Translations under genes and position numbers: made by a program
In this document: positions 9,345 to 18,429 of the stretch, piece by piece
How positions within the stretch are numbered: the first letter of the stretch is position 1
How the letters are laid out: every line of letters starts with the position of its first letter
Source of the DNA: Candidatus Methanomassiliicoccus intestinalis Issoire-Mx1
GTDB taxonomy: Archaea; Thermoplasmatota; Thermoplasmata; Methanomassiliicoccales; Methanomassiliicoccaceae
Length of the DNA: 64,000 nucleotides
Reading direction: 5' to 3'
Assembly: GCF_000404225.1 (NCBI RefSeq)
Contig: NC_021353.1
Location: 1,612,001 to 1,676,000, forward strand
Notes under the pieces: model-generated
Database searches by the model: none
What the model was told of the DNA's origin: nothing
The model's input: only the letters and a program-made list of their open reading frames with translations

Positions 9345-9925
9345 AATATCACTCTGCCTTCCAAATCACGAAAGCTTTCGCTGATCCTATTTGGAGAAAA
9401 TTTCAAAAACTGATTTTGAAAACCATCCGTTGCAAACGATGGATTTTTAAAACGACAATGACATGATGCATGCATCTCAGAGTTTCGAGCCTCGAAATTA
9501 TGTGAAGTAAGGTGATGCTTGCTTTCGCATAACAATGTTACAAACGAAGCGACCGGTGAGCATTGACCGCTTACGCTGGAACATTTGTAATATGAAACAA
9601 CACCACGCTTATCCGCATAAAAAATCGACTTAAGGTTAAGCGGCGAGGAATTCTGAGATCCTTTTCTTTCTTTAACAGAAGAAGTGATCAACAATCCTGA
9701 CTCTTTAGCAGAGTGAGAATTCCAATACCCCCCCCCCGTCAGGATTTGGAGGTAGGGGTTCTGAGACAGCATGTCAGCTCCAGATGTGTCTGAAACCTTA
9801 ACAAACAAGGTCTGTTTATTCATACATGCCACCATCGTTTTGTTCATCGACAACGGGTGCGTAAGAAGAATAAGACGAGCGATGTGATGACACGCCGGTT
9901 CCCATCCTTGCGATCGCACACACAT
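9341..9925 (-). CDS. Doubtful open frame upstream of and overlapping the giant surface gene
   Basis: A 194-codon minus-strand frame ends in a TGA that overlaps the ATG of the 1345-residue gene by four bases, an arrangement typical of translational coupling. A possible internal start (MNKQTLFVKVSDTSG) lies at about 9822. Against it being a gene: the amino-acid composition is poor (many Ser, His and Cys), the stretch is full of palindromes, and no domain is recognised. The frame contains a run of ten G (9728-9737 as C on the plus strand), which would shift the frame if its length changed. I list it because of the overlap and the homopolymer, not because I am confident it is a protein. Confidence 0.25.
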   Translation of the reverse strand: MCVRSQGWEPACHHIARLILLTHPLSMNKTMVACMNKQTLFVKVSDTSGADMLSQNPYLQILTGGGYWNSHSAKESGLLITSSVKERKGSQNSSPLNLKSIFYADKRGVVSYYKCSSVSGQCSPVASFVTLLCESKHHLTSHNFEARNSEMHASCHCRFKNPSFATDGFQNQFLKFSPNRISESFRDLEGRVIL

Positions 9926-10020
9926 TGAATATCAATGAACTTAGGCTACCGATTGGTTGCCTCATATTTAAAATATTACTTGGATTAAGTATTTGATAAA
10001 TGGAGTATTTATCCATAGCC
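9345..10020 (-). promoter_or_regulatory. Long hairpin-rich leader of the surface-protein cluster
   Basis: About 670 bases before the 1345-residue gene hold several inverted repeats. There is a nested stem at 9538-9590 (outer TTACAAA/TTTGTAA, inner AAGCG/CGCTT), a near-perfect inverted repeat TTTCGAG/CTCGAAA at 9483-9497, a CCAT.CGTT/AACGATGG stem near 9421-9441, and the palindrome GATGCATGCATC near 9465. The C10 tract is at 9728-9737. This density of structure suggests an untranslated, possibly regulatory leader. Confidence 0.4.
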
Positions 10021-10041
10021 AGTAACTGATTTTAACATATG

Positions 10042-10067
10042 TAGAATTATCATTACAGATAATTCTA
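10042..10067. other. Perfect 10-bp hairpin with loop ATTACA
   Basis: Arms TAGAATTATC and GATAATTCTA enclose ATTACA. It lies between the surface cluster and the polyphosphate operon, about 20 bases outside the last candidate start of the minus-strand leader. It could be an operator, an RNA hairpin or a terminator. The TTACA loop resembles hairpin loops at 33.6 and 35.9 kb. The rest of 10021-10354 holds two more hairpins and TATA-like sequence. Confidence 0.4.
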
Positions 10068-10242
10068 AATGAGTAAAACTCTAAACATTAAACATGATAT
10101 ATTGCATCATTGAGCGGACAGATTATAAAATTCGTAATTGATACAAATAGTGTATAATCAAAAAAAGCCTGCATAACGTATTAAATAAAAATATTCAGAA
10201 TAGATAATATCATAAAGGCTTCTAAATGAGTTGACAGTTTAG

Positions 10243-10288
10243 ACCTAAGCTATTTAGGTTAGTCTTGCGATGAGTATAACGCTAAGAC
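10243..10288. promoter_or_regulatory. Two inverted repeats upstream of ppk1
   Basis: ACCTAA/TTAGGT (10243-10259) is followed by a bulged stem GTCTT-GCG/CGC-T-AAGAC (10262-10288). A TATA-like TATATATTA lies at about 10299, which would place transcription start near 10325, between these elements and the ppk1 ATG. The position just upstream of the TATA box fits an operator for phosphate or stress control; this is inference. Confidence 0.35.
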
Positions 10289-10354
10289 AAAAAACAGTTA
10301 TATATTAGCTCAGGAAGACTAAACAATTTCATATTAATGGCATGTGTGTAAGTT

Positions 10355-12484
10355 ATGACTGACAGTGAACTACCCAATACAGAGTGTTGCGAGATGAACA
10401 ATACAGACAATGTTTCCCTTGATGACCCGCAGCTTTACTTCAACCGAGAACTCAGCTGGCTGAAGTTTAACAAAAGGATACTGGAAGAAGCGGAAGACCA
10501 GACCCAGCCGCTGCTGGAGAGAGTGAAATTCTTAGCCATATGCGGAAACAACATGGACGAATTCTTCATGTCACGCATGTCTACATTGAGACATCAGGCA
10601 GAGAGCGGAGCATTGAACATCTCTTCCGGGAAATCCACTCCTTTGGAGCAGATCGAAGCAATAAGGGAAGAAGTGTGTAGGCTTACAACAGGATACTGCG
10701 AAGTGTGGGAAAAACTGAAAGCCCAGCTGGCAGAAAATGGGATATATGTTCATAAAATAGAAGACCTGAGCGAAGAAAGGCAGAAGAAACTGAGGGAATT
10801 CTTCGAGAACAATATCTATCCAATACTTACACCGTTGTCTTTTGACTCCAATCATCCATTTCCATTCATTTCAGGCGGGTCCATAAATCTTGCAATCCTT
10901 GTTAAAGACAAAACTGGAAACAGCAAATTTGCAAGGGTAAAGGTTCCGGGAAGGAACCTGATTGAAAGGTTTATCAGGATAGAGGACGAGGGAGCAGAAA
11001 AATCAGCAGAATTCCACTTGGTCATGCTGGAAGATCTGATAAGCTCCAATCTGGATGTGCTGTTTCCAGGAGTGAGCGTAGAAAAAGTGTATCAATTCAG
11101 AGTGCTGAGGGATGCAGAATTCGAAATAGAAGTTGATGAGACAACAGACATTCTGACAGCAGTGGAAGAAGGATTGGAATCAAGATTTGTCGGAGAACCG
11201 GTGAGGCTTGAAGTTTCAGAAAACACACCGGACAAAATCATCGAACTGCTGTCCTGGAACCTGAAACTGCCGGCATATATGATCTACAAATCAGAAGCTC
11301 CACTGGCACTCAATGACTTCTGGCAGATTCACGGCATAAGAAGAGCAGAGCTGATGGATACTCCTTTTCAGCCGTACACGCCGAGAGCTCTTTCAGACCT
11401 GTCAACGATAGTGGCCAAATCCACTTACAAAGACATCATGCTCTACCATCCTTACGACAGTTTCCAGTCCTTCGTAGATTTAGTCAGGAAGGCTGCAGAA
11501 GACCCTAATGTGATGGCAATTAAGATTACATTTTACAGAGTTGATGCTCATTCGCCGCTGATTGATGCTTTGATGGAAGCAAGAAGAAACGGCAAAGCTG
11601 TAGCTGTCGTATTAGAGCTGAAGGCTAAGTTTGACGAGACTAACAACATTTCATGGGCAAGACGCCTGGAACAAGCAGGTGTGCATGTTGTTTACGGTCC
11701 TGTAGGTTTGAAAATTCATGCAAAGCTGTGCATGATAGTCTACAAGACAAGAAACGGCATCAAGCGCATCTGCCACTTATCTTCAGGAAATTACAATACA
11801 CAGACTGCAAAGATCTATGGAGACATAGGATACATTACATGTGATCCGGACATAGCTTCTGATGTATCCAAGCTGTTTAACAGTCTTACTGGATACTGCG
11901 TAAATGAAGAATACAAGAAGCTTCTCGTTTCACCTGATTACCTGAGAGCAGGAATAATGGAAAGAATTGAGAGAGAAATTAAAAGACAAAGGGAACACGG
12001 CGATGGGTATCTGGGATTCAAGCTCAATGCACTGGTGGACAGAGGCATTATCAGAGCATTGTACAGAGCATCAATGGCTGGAGTCAAGATTGATCTCAAT
12101 GTCCGCGGAATGTGCTGCCTCAGACCAGGAATTCAGGGAGTCAGCGAGAACATCAGGGTGATTTCCATTGTTTCAAGATTTTTAGAACATGCCAGAATAT
12201 ACTACTTCAGAAACGGCGGGGATGAAGAGGTGCTTTTAGGCTCATCAGACATGATGCCGAGAAATTTAGACAGAAGGGTGGAAGAACTGTTTCCCATTCA
12301 AGATGACAGCCTCAGAAAAGCAGCAATAGATATTCTCAATATCCACCTTTCAGACAATGTGAAAGCAAGAGAACTGCAGCTGGACGGAGAATGGATAAAA
12401 CTTCATCCCAAAGAAGGGCAGGAAAGGATCGATTCGCAGGAATGGCTGATTGAGCATAGAGGAATATGGCATGGGGAAAACTGA
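10355..12484 (+). CDS. ppk1: Polyphosphate kinase 1
   Basis: Reversibly transfers the terminal phosphate of ATP to inorganic polyphosphate. The 709 residues match the usual family length of about 690-720. The N-terminal domain shows YFNRELSWLKFNKRILEEA and NNMDEFFMSR, and the catalytic half shows ITFYRV, LKAKFDETNN and GLKIHAKL. His455 in KIHAK corresponds to the phosphorylated histidine of bacterial PPK1, and His612 in EHARIYYF to the second conserved one. GNYN and SSDMMPRNLDRRVE are also typical. The first gene of a three-gene operon; the next gene starts inside its last 14 bases. An alternative start at residue 15 is possible because the first residues are not conserved. PPK1 is mainly bacterial, so acquisition by transfer into archaea is plausible. 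Confidence 0.95.
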   Translation: MTDSELPNTECCEMNNTDNVSLDDPQLYFNRELSWLKFNKRILEEAEDQTQPLLERVKFLAICGNNMDEFFMSRMSTLRHQAESGALNISSGKSTPLEQIEAIREEVCRLTTGYCEVWEKLKAQLAENGIYVHKIEDLSEERQKKLREFFENNIYPILTPLSFDSNHPFPFISGGSINLAILVKDKTGNSKFARVKVPGRNLIERFIRIEDEGAEKSAEFHLVMLEDLISSNLDVLFPGVSVEKVYQFRVLRDAEFEIEVDETTDILTAVEEGLESRFVGEPVRLEVSENTPDKIIELLSWNLKLPAYMIYKSEAPLALNDFWQIHGIRRAELMDTPFQPYTPRALSDLSTIVAKSTYKDIMLYHPYDSFQSFVDLVRKAAEDPNVMAIKITFYRVDAHSPLIDALMEARRNGKAVAVVLELKAKFDETNNISWARRLEQAGVHVVYGPVGLKIHAKLCMIVYKTRNGIKRICHLSSGNYNTQTAKIYGDIGYITCDPDIASDVSKLFNSLTGYCVNEEYKKLLVSPDYLRAGIMERIEREIKRQREHGDGYLGFKLNALVDRGIIRALYRASMAGVKIDLNVRGMCCLRPGIQGVSENIRVISIVSRFLEHARIYYFRNGGDEEVLLGSSDMMPRNLDRRVEELFPIQDDSLRKAAIDILNIHLSDNVKARELQLDGEWIKLHPKEGQERIDSQEWLIEHRGIWHGEN

Positions 12485-14597
12485 AAGCCTGCAGGATCTT
12501 GCAATTCAGACTCTTCTGGAGCCTGCTGAAACTCTGATTAAACTGAGTTCTCTGAAGAACTTTGAAGAAGAGGATATTCACGACATCAGAGTAGCATCGA
12601 GAAGGCTGAGAACCGGCATACCAATCTTCAGCTCATGCTTCGAGGGCAAAGAAGCGGCCAAATGGCTGAAAGCCCTGAAATCTCTTACAAACTCACTGGG
12701 AGATGCCCGGGACAGCGATGTTTTTATCAAGTATCTCAGCAGGTATGAGGATCAGCCGCTGACAGAAATCGTTGAAAGACTGAAAGTCAGCCGGGAGAAA
12801 TCGTATATATTTGCAAAGAAAAGAATATCTCAGATGCACAAAAGCGGCATCCTGGAAGATATAATTTCAAATCTTAAAGAAATAAACTGCAGCGATAAGA
12901 ACTGCTACTCCCTCGGACTGGCAAACATCTGTGTGAGATATTCAGCAGTAGAAAAATACAGCCGGAATTTGGATGATGTCTATGACAAGACAGGACATCA
13001 TAAAATGAGGATAGCAGTCAAGAAGTTCCGTTACTGTCTTGAAGTTTTCAGCCCTTTGTTCGATGACAAACTGTCTGCAGAGCTGGCATCTCTGAAAGAA
13101 CTGCAGGATTCTCTGGGAAAAATGCATGATTTTGATGTATTTTTAGAAAAAATTCCAGAAATTATCAGGGAATCCGTGTTCGAAGGCGCAGATATGGACA
13201 AGATTCTTGAGCTGCAGGATTTACTGCTTAAAAACTGCAGAGAGTCGAGAGATAGACTATACACAGAAACAAGGAAAGTCTGGAAGAGGCTGAATGATGA
13301 ATATTACAAAGAACATCTTACTGCCAAATTTGAAGAAAATCTGCCAGATTGTTTAAAAGAAATGCAGAGTCAGAAACTGATGATCGTTTCAGACATTCAC
13401 GGCAGTTACGATTCACTTGTCAAAGCATTGAATGATGCCATATGCAGAGGAGTCGGCGGCATTCTCTGCCTGGGAGACATCTCGGGCAGAGGAGACACCG
13501 ATGCCTGTCTCCGGCTGCTCAAGCAGAATAATGCTATATGCATTCATGGAAACTATGATCTGGCTACAGCCGAAATCTATTGGTCATCGGAATTTTTCAA
13601 ATCAAGATATGAGTTGAAAGATTCAATGAAGAATATCTCACTGGAAAGCATAAATGAGATTCTGACATTCCCCTCAAGGCTGAGATTGAAAGTATCAGAC
13701 AAAAGGATCCTCATGGTTCATGACAGCCCTGCCGGAGGAAAGGAGCGCCTGGGACCCAAGACCCCCGCGGACAGACTTGCCTGCCTGGCAGATATGTCTC
13801 AAGCGGATATAGTACTCATGGGGCACTCTCATCTGCCCTTCATCCGCAGGGTCAATGAAGTCCTTTTTATCAACCCGGGAAGCATCGGCAATATCAAAGA
13901 CTCAGATGCCAGACCGTCTTACGCAGTTCTTGATGTAAGCACCGGGGAAGCAGAAATAATAAAGCTGGATGATGGATTCTCAGAGGTCTCGTCCAGATGC
14001 AGACTGGAAGACATACATACAGAGGATAGGAAGAAAAATGCAGAGATATCAGGCGGAATCGATGACGTTTTCAGACTGGCAGAGAATTTGGACATAAATA
14101 TCAGCCATGCAGCGGCAGTAGCAAGATTATCTTCCAGTATATTCTGCAACACATGCGGGCTGCACAAGCTGTATGAGGATGATCTCACTCTCCTTCAATA
14201 TGCAGCAATCCTGCATGATGCAGGTTGGCTGATGGGCAAGAGAGATCATGAAAAGAATTCTTACAAAATAATCATGGATCTCAGCCTGCCGGTGAGCAGC
14301 AATGATAAAAACATCATCGCCTGCATAGCAAGATACCACAGGGGAGATCTGCCGGAACTGGACGACCCGGAAATAAAAGACGTGTCGAATACAGACCTGA
14401 ACAGAATTTTAAGATTGGCCGGCATTCTCAGGATTGCCGATGACATAGCAAATCAGACAGATATGGAAGAGATTACAAACTGCCCGGTAATCAATGGAAG
14501 ACTGGAAATATTCCTCTCGCAGAAAACAGATGACATTTTCTTGAAAAAGAACGACTTGTTTGAAAAGGTCTTTAAATACAAGGTGGAAGTGCTGTGA
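12471..14597 (+). CDS. CHAD domain-metallophosphoesterase-HD domain fusion protein
   Basis: Three domains in one chain of about 708 residues. Residues about 5-285 are a CHAD domain, a polyphosphate-binding helical module, with the paired basic segments HDIRVASRRLR and HKMRIAVKKFRY. Residues about 303-470 are a calcineurin-like phosphodiesterase of the YfcE/MJ0936 type (SDIHG at 307-311, GDISGRGD, GNYD, GHSH at 451-454), so the metal site is complete. Residues about 515-705 are an HD domain (His582-Asp583), similar to the C-terminus of the exopolyphosphatase encoded next. I chose the ATG at 12471 (upstream AGAGGAA) over a TTG at 12450. It overlaps ppk1 by 14 bases and ppx by 4. The context says polyphosphate binding coupled to phosphoester hydrolysis; the substrate is unknown. 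Confidence 0.85.
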   Translation: MGKTESLQDLAIQTLLEPAETLIKLSSLKNFEEEDIHDIRVASRRLRTGIPIFSSCFEGKEAAKWLKALKSLTNSLGDARDSDVFIKYLSRYEDQPLTEIVERLKVSREKSYIFAKKRISQMHKSGILEDIISNLKEINCSDKNCYSLGLANICVRYSAVEKYSRNLDDVYDKTGHHKMRIAVKKFRYCLEVFSPLFDDKLSAELASLKELQDSLGKMHDFDVFLEKIPEIIRESVFEGADMDKILELQDLLLKNCRESRDRLYTETRKVWKRLNDEYYKEHLTAKFEENLPDCLKEMQSQKLMIVSDIHGSYDSLVKALNDAICRGVGGILCLGDISGRGDTDACLRLLKQNNAICIHGNYDLATAEIYWSSEFFKSRYELKDSMKNISLESINEILTFPSRLRLKVSDKRILMVHDSPAGGKERLGPKTPADRLACLADMSQADIVLMGHSHLPFIRRVNEVLFINPGSIGNIKDSDARPSYAVLDVSTGEAEIIKLDDGFSEVSSRCRLEDIHTEDRKKNAEISGGIDDVFRLAENLDINISHAAAVARLSSSIFCNTCGLHKLYEDDLTLLQYAAILHDAGWLMGKRDHEKNSYKIIMDLSLPVSSNDKNIIACIARYHRGDLPELDDPEIKDVSNTDLNRILRLAGILRIADDIANQTDMEEITNCPVINGRLEIFLSQKTDDIFLKKNDLFEKVFKYKVEVL

Positions 14598-16108
14598 CCG
14601 AAAGCCGCAATGTAGCATTCATTGATTTGGGAACAAATTCCATCAGGCTTTTAATAGGCAGCATTGAAGAGCCGTGTACATTTACGCTCTTAAGAAAAGA
14701 AAAAGAGATTGTCAGGCTGGGAGAAAGAGAATTCGGAGAGAATATTCTCCGGGAAGATGCTATAGATCGTGCAGTAATGGTCTGCAGACAGTTCTCACAG
14801 CTGGCTAAAACATACAATGCGGCAGAGATTGTAGTTGTCGCAACGTCAGCAACCAGGGAAGCAAGGAATCAGGAAGAGCTGATAGAACGCGTGAAGGAAG
14901 AGACGGGACTGGACATCAACGTCATTTCCGGGAGAGAAGAAGCCAGGCTTACTTATTTAGGAGTAAGGTCCGGCACAGATTTTGAGAATAAAACCACTCT
15001 GCTGATAGACATCGGCGGGGGCAGTACGGAAATAGCTGTCGGCGACAAGGAAGACTACAGCGGACTGTGGAGTTTTCAGATCGGCGCCATGAGGCTGAGT
15101 CATAAATTCCAAAAAGACAAGGAGATTGTCGGAGACTCCGCATATAACAAAATGAAAAAATACGCCAGGACGAGCATCGGGGCTTCCGCCAGCTCCATAA
15201 AAAAGAAAAAGTGGGAGACGGTCATAGGCGGTTCAGGAACCATCCTTAATCTGGCGGACATGAGTTTCAGAGCTTACGGCGGAAAGGAAGGAACGATCAA
15301 GTACTCCAACCTGAAGAAGATGTCAACCACACTGCGCAGCCTGCCGCTGGAAGAGAGAAAGAAGGTTCCCGGCATAAATCCCGAGAGGGCAGATATCATA
15401 GTTGGAGGAACAGCGATTCTTGAAACGATTATGGAAGAATTCGGGATCAGCGAACTCAGAACTACCGACAGGGGAGTCAAGGACGGGATGGTCGCCGATT
15501 ATCTTCTGGAGATGAAAGAATGTTCTCAGAACGGCATGTCTGTGAGAGAGGCAAGCGTACAGAAACTGGGAAAGTCCTGCGGCATCAATGAAAAACATGC
15601 TGAAACAGTGGTAAGACTTGCACTGGAGCTTTTTGATACTTCAAAAGAAAGCGGCATGCACAAACTGTCAGACGATGAAAGGGAACTTCTGCAGTATGCA
15701 GCATATCTTCATGATGCAGGAGAATTCATCTCCTTCAACAACAGAAGAGAGCATTCTTATTACATAATCATGAACGCTGATCTGCTGGGATTTAATAACC
15801 GGGAGATTACGATCATAGCTGAGGCAGTGCTTCATCAGAGTAAAAAACTGCAGAGTTCTGTCAATCCGCAGACGGTTCTGATTCTGTCGGCACTTCTTAA
15901 ACTGGCTGAAAGCCTGGACCGCAGCAGAAACAATGTCATAAAATCAGCATCGCTGCAGAAAGACGGCAAAGTATCAGCAGTTTTGAAATGTACGGCAGAA
16001 GGAGATGCTACTTTAGAAAAATGGGGCCTGGAAAACTGCAGAAAAACGTTCCAGAAAGCCTTTAATAGGGACCTGAGAATTAAAATAAAACAGGCCGAAA
16101 AACAATAA
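14594..16108 (+). CDS. ppx: Exopolyphosphatase (Ppx/GppA family)
   Basis: Removes phosphate from polyphosphate ends, or converts pppGpp to ppGpp in GppA relatives; given ppk1 two genes upstream, polyphosphate is the likelier substrate. 504 residues. The actin-like ATPase fold is visible: IDLGTNSIRLLIG near residue 10, TSATREARN, DIGGGSTEI near residue 140, and GGSGTILNLA. The C-terminal part is an HD-type domain (LHDAG, His373-Asp374), as in long Ppx proteins. The start is GTG at 14594, overlapping the previous stop (GTGA), so translation is coupled. The operon therefore encodes a kinase, a polyphosphate-binding hydrolase and an exopolyphosphatase, a self-contained polyphosphate cycle. Confidence 0.93.
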   Translation: MTESRNVAFIDLGTNSIRLLIGSIEEPCTFTLLRKEKEIVRLGEREFGENILREDAIDRAVMVCRQFSQLAKTYNAAEIVVVATSATREARNQEELIERVKEETGLDINVISGREEARLTYLGVRSGTDFENKTTLLIDIGGGSTEIAVGDKEDYSGLWSFQIGAMRLSHKFQKDKEIVGDSAYNKMKKYARTSIGASASSIKKKKWETVIGGSGTILNLADMSFRAYGGKEGTIKYSNLKKMSTTLRSLPLEERKKVPGINPERADIIVGGTAILETIMEEFGISELRTTDRGVKDGMVADYLLEMKECSQNGMSVREASVQKLGKSCGINEKHAETVVRLALELFDTSKESGMHKLSDDERELLQYAAYLHDAGEFISFNNRREHSYYIIMNADLLGFNNREITIIAEAVLHQSKKLQSSVNPQTVLILSALLKLAESLDRSRNNVIKSASLQKDGKVSAVLKCTAEGDATLEKWGLENCRKTFQKAFNRDLRIKIKQAEKQ

Positions 16109-16242
16109 CTAATATATATGCGAATAAAGCCTCTGAAATCTGTTAAATGAATCTAACCATACTAATTAAAAAGCATATCGTAAAGTATAAATATTAGTAA
16201 GTTGACTTAGCTCCTATAAAAATGTTATCTGCAGGGATGCGC

Positions 16243-16512
16243 ATGAAATTTTTAGGTACGGTTTCAAAGATCAATTATGATGGCAAACTCATTGTAAGGG
16301 GATCCTTTGCACCGAACCCGCGCGACCGCATCGTGGATAACCGAAACAAACCTGTTGGCCAGGTAGGAAGAGTCTTCGGACCTGTTGATTCACCCTACAT
16401 ACTGGTCAGACCAAACGGCAAGGGGGGCATGCTTTCCCTGATCGGAAAGCAGGTCTACATTGAGGAGGTCACATACAATGCCAAAGGTAAGAGAAGGGAC
16501 CGAAGAAATTGA
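16243..16512 (+). CDS. gar1: H/ACA ribonucleoprotein subunit Gar1
   Basis: A small beta-barrel protein that joins Cbf5, Nop10 and L7Ae in the box H/ACA pseudouridylation complex. The core GxVxxxxxDGKLIVRG ... VDNRNKPVGQVGRVFGPVDSPYILVRP is the typical Gar1 signature. I prefer the ATG at 16243 because AGGG lies six bases upstream; ATGs at 16222 and 16237 are alternatives. A TATA-like AAGTATAAATATT is near 16180. The gene ends inside the coding region of tfb, and the gar1-tfb pairing is common in Euryarchaeota. Confidence 0.9.
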   Translation: MKFLGTVSKINYDGKLIVRGSFAPNPRDRIVDNRNKPVGQVGRVFGPVDSPYILVRPNGKGGMLSLIGKQVYIEEVTYNAKGKRRDRRN

Positions 16513-17410
16513 AAAATGTGAAGCGTGCGGAAGCCGCCACTTGGTACGTGATTATGAGCGTGGGGAACTAGTCTGCGAAGACTGCGGAATGGTGCTCGAT
16601 GATCAGTTCATAGACCAGGGTCCCGAATGGAGAGCATTTGACGTAGAACAGGGAGAAAAGCGTGCCAGAACTGGTGCGCCTATGACTTACACGATACATG
16701 ATAAGGGTCTCTCTACCGAAATTTCTTGGAAAAACAAGGACAGTTATGGTAAGAGCATTCCTACAAGAAACCGTGCCCAGCTCTATCGTCTGAGGAAATG
16801 GCAGAGGAGAATAAGAGTTTCAAATGCCACAGAAAGAAACTTGGCATTTGCTCTGAGCGAATTAGACAGAATGGCATCTGCAATGGGTCTTCCCAGAAAC
16901 GTGAGGGAAACTGCAGCAATGATTTATCGTAAAGCAGTTAACAAGAACCTCATCAGAGGAAGAAGCATTGAGGGAGTCGTAGCAGCTTCGCTGTATGCGG
17001 CATGCAGACAGTGCAATGTCCCGAGAACTCTGGACGAAGTAGCAACTTCATCACGTGTCGGCAGGAAAGAAATCGGAAGAACATACAGATTCATGACGAG
17101 AGAGCTCAAACTCAAACTGATGCCTACAAAACCGCAGGATTACGTGCAGAGGTTCTGTTCAGAACTGAAGCTGAGCGGCGAAGTGCAGACAAAAGCAGCA
17201 GAAATCCTCAAAGATGCAGCTAAAAAAGAGCTTACATCCGGAAGAGGACCGACTGGTGTAGCTGCAGCAGCTATCTACATCTCATCGATTCTGTGCAATG
17301 AGCGCAGGACCCAGAGAGAAGTGGCAGATATCGCCGGTGTTACTGAAGTGACAATCAGAAACCGTTACAAAGAGCTCACTGAAAAACTCGGCATCGAGAT
17401 TCAGCTTTAA
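16478..17410 (+). CDS. tfb: Transcription initiation factor B (TFB/TFIIB)
   Basis: Bridges TBP on the TATA box and RNA polymerase. 310 residues. The N-terminal zinc ribbon shows CEACGSRHLVRDYERGELVCEDCG. The B-reader/linker follows (DQGPEWRAFDVEQ), then two cyclin-like repeats (about 125-205 and 215-305) with the typical ASLYAACRQCNVPRTLDEVA and AAAIYISSILCNERRTQREVA, and a helix-turn-helix that contacts the BRE. The start at 16478 is set by GAGGAGGTC eight bases upstream; a longer frame from 16460 lacks such a site. It overlaps gar1 by 35 bases, so the two are co-expressed. Confidence 0.97.
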   Translation: MPKVREGTEEIEKCEACGSRHLVRDYERGELVCEDCGMVLDDQFIDQGPEWRAFDVEQGEKRARTGAPMTYTIHDKGLSTEISWKNKDSYGKSIPTRNRAQLYRLRKWQRRIRVSNATERNLAFALSELDRMASAMGLPRNVRETAAMIYRKAVNKNLIRGRSIEGVVAASLYAACRQCNVPRTLDEVATSSRVGRKEIGRTYRFMTRELKLKLMPTKPQDYVQRFCSELKLSGEVQTKAAEILKDAAKKELTSGRGPTGVAAAAIYISSILCNERRTQREVADIAGVTEVTIRNRYKELTEKLGIEIQL

Positions 17411-17496
17411 ATTCCAAACAATCATATGATACTGCAGTCCAGTACCATGTGATTATCTTTATATTCTTTATTTTCATATCGGGCGCAGGGACTGTT

Positions 17497-18429
17497 TTGC
17501 AGAGTTTATATTCACTTATCGAAAAAATCCTCAGCTACAACGGCTTTGATTCGCACAGAGCAGATGGATATATCATTGCAGACAGGGAAGACAGTAATGC
17601 AGCAATATGCCTGCAGATGACTTTTGATATGGCAGCCCTCAATCAATTTCTGGCAAAATTCAGCGACTTCACTGGAAAAAAGATTTTAGTGGTAATGGGA
17701 GGCCTGCCGGAAGAAGTTGCATATGATATTGATCCAGATGTGATAATCTGGGATAAAAACAGCTTAGAGGATGAGATTAAGAGAGTAAAGCTCGAAGACT
17801 CTGTGAATAAAAAGAACTGCAGTATCCTCGATGAGATAACTGCAACTGATTTTCCTCCCCTGATTTCTGAAGAAGAGATAGATGAAGTCGAAAAAGTTTC
17901 TTTATGCGATATTATTCTTAAACTCAATTACACAGAAAATGAAGTGGATGAAGACTACCCTGCCTGCATTTTAAAGTCCATACATCTCGTACCGTATTTT
18001 GTTTTCAGATGTATGATAAAATCTGATGACCTGCAGAGTGCCAAGAGCATGAACATCGCCGTAAATTCAGTATCGATGAGAGCTGAAGCCTGGGGAGATG
18101 TTGATGTTGTGTATTCATTGGAGATTGAGCACAGCAAAATGCAGCCGGCCATTACAGTGAGTGATGCTGAGCAGATAACCCTGCAGGAAATCATAGAATC
18201 CAACAGTTCTGTAAGAGAATACATCTTTGAAAACAAGAGCATCACGCTTAAAGAGCGCCGTAAGATCGCACCTAAAGAAGATGAGATAAAGATAGAATAT
18301 CTGAACACATATTATGTTCCGGTCTGGCACATTAAAAATGAAGGCAGTGAAATATATGTGAACGGATACAATAAGAAAATAATAGACTTTTACAAATCTC
18401 CTATAGATCGTTCACCGGTTCATACGTAA
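17497..18429 (+). CDS. Conserved-looking hypothetical protein, about 310 aa
   Basis: I do not recognise the family. A TTG start at 17497 preceded by GCAGGGA is more likely than the upstream GTG at 17449, whose extra residues (MIIFIFFIFISG) would be an odd hydrophobic tag. The N-terminal part (MQSLYSLIEKILSYNGF ... VVMGGLPEEVAYDIDPDVIIWDK) has alternating strands and helices, with an acidic DxxIWDK motif that recalls restriction-endonuclease-like folds. The C-terminal part ends with YYVPVWHIKNEG ... EIYVNGYNKK, a pattern often seen in wall-less beta-rich ends of archaeal DNA-binding proteins. It follows tfb by 86 bases and converges on the reductase gene, overlapping its end by 29 bases. Function unknown. 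Confidence 0.7.
   Translation: MQSLYSLIEKILSYNGFDSHRADGYIIADREDSNAAICLQMTFDMAALNQFLAKFSDFTGKKILVVMGGLPEEVAYDIDPDVIIWDKNSLEDEIKRVKLEDSVNKKNCSILDEITATDFPPLISEEEIDEVEKVSLCDIILKLNYTENEVDEDYPACILKSIHLVPYFVFRCMIKSDDLQSAKSMNIAVNSVSMRAEAWGDVDVVYSLEIEHSKMQPAITVSDAEQITLQEIIESNSSVREYIFENKSITLKERRKIAPKEDEIKIEYLNTYYVPVWHIKNEGSEIYVNGYNKKIIDFYKSPIDRSPVHT

Noticed and set aside
12450..12470. TTG start for the CHAD fusion protein
   Set aside because: The ATG at 12471 has AGAGGAA at proper distance; the seven extra residues are not needed for the domain.
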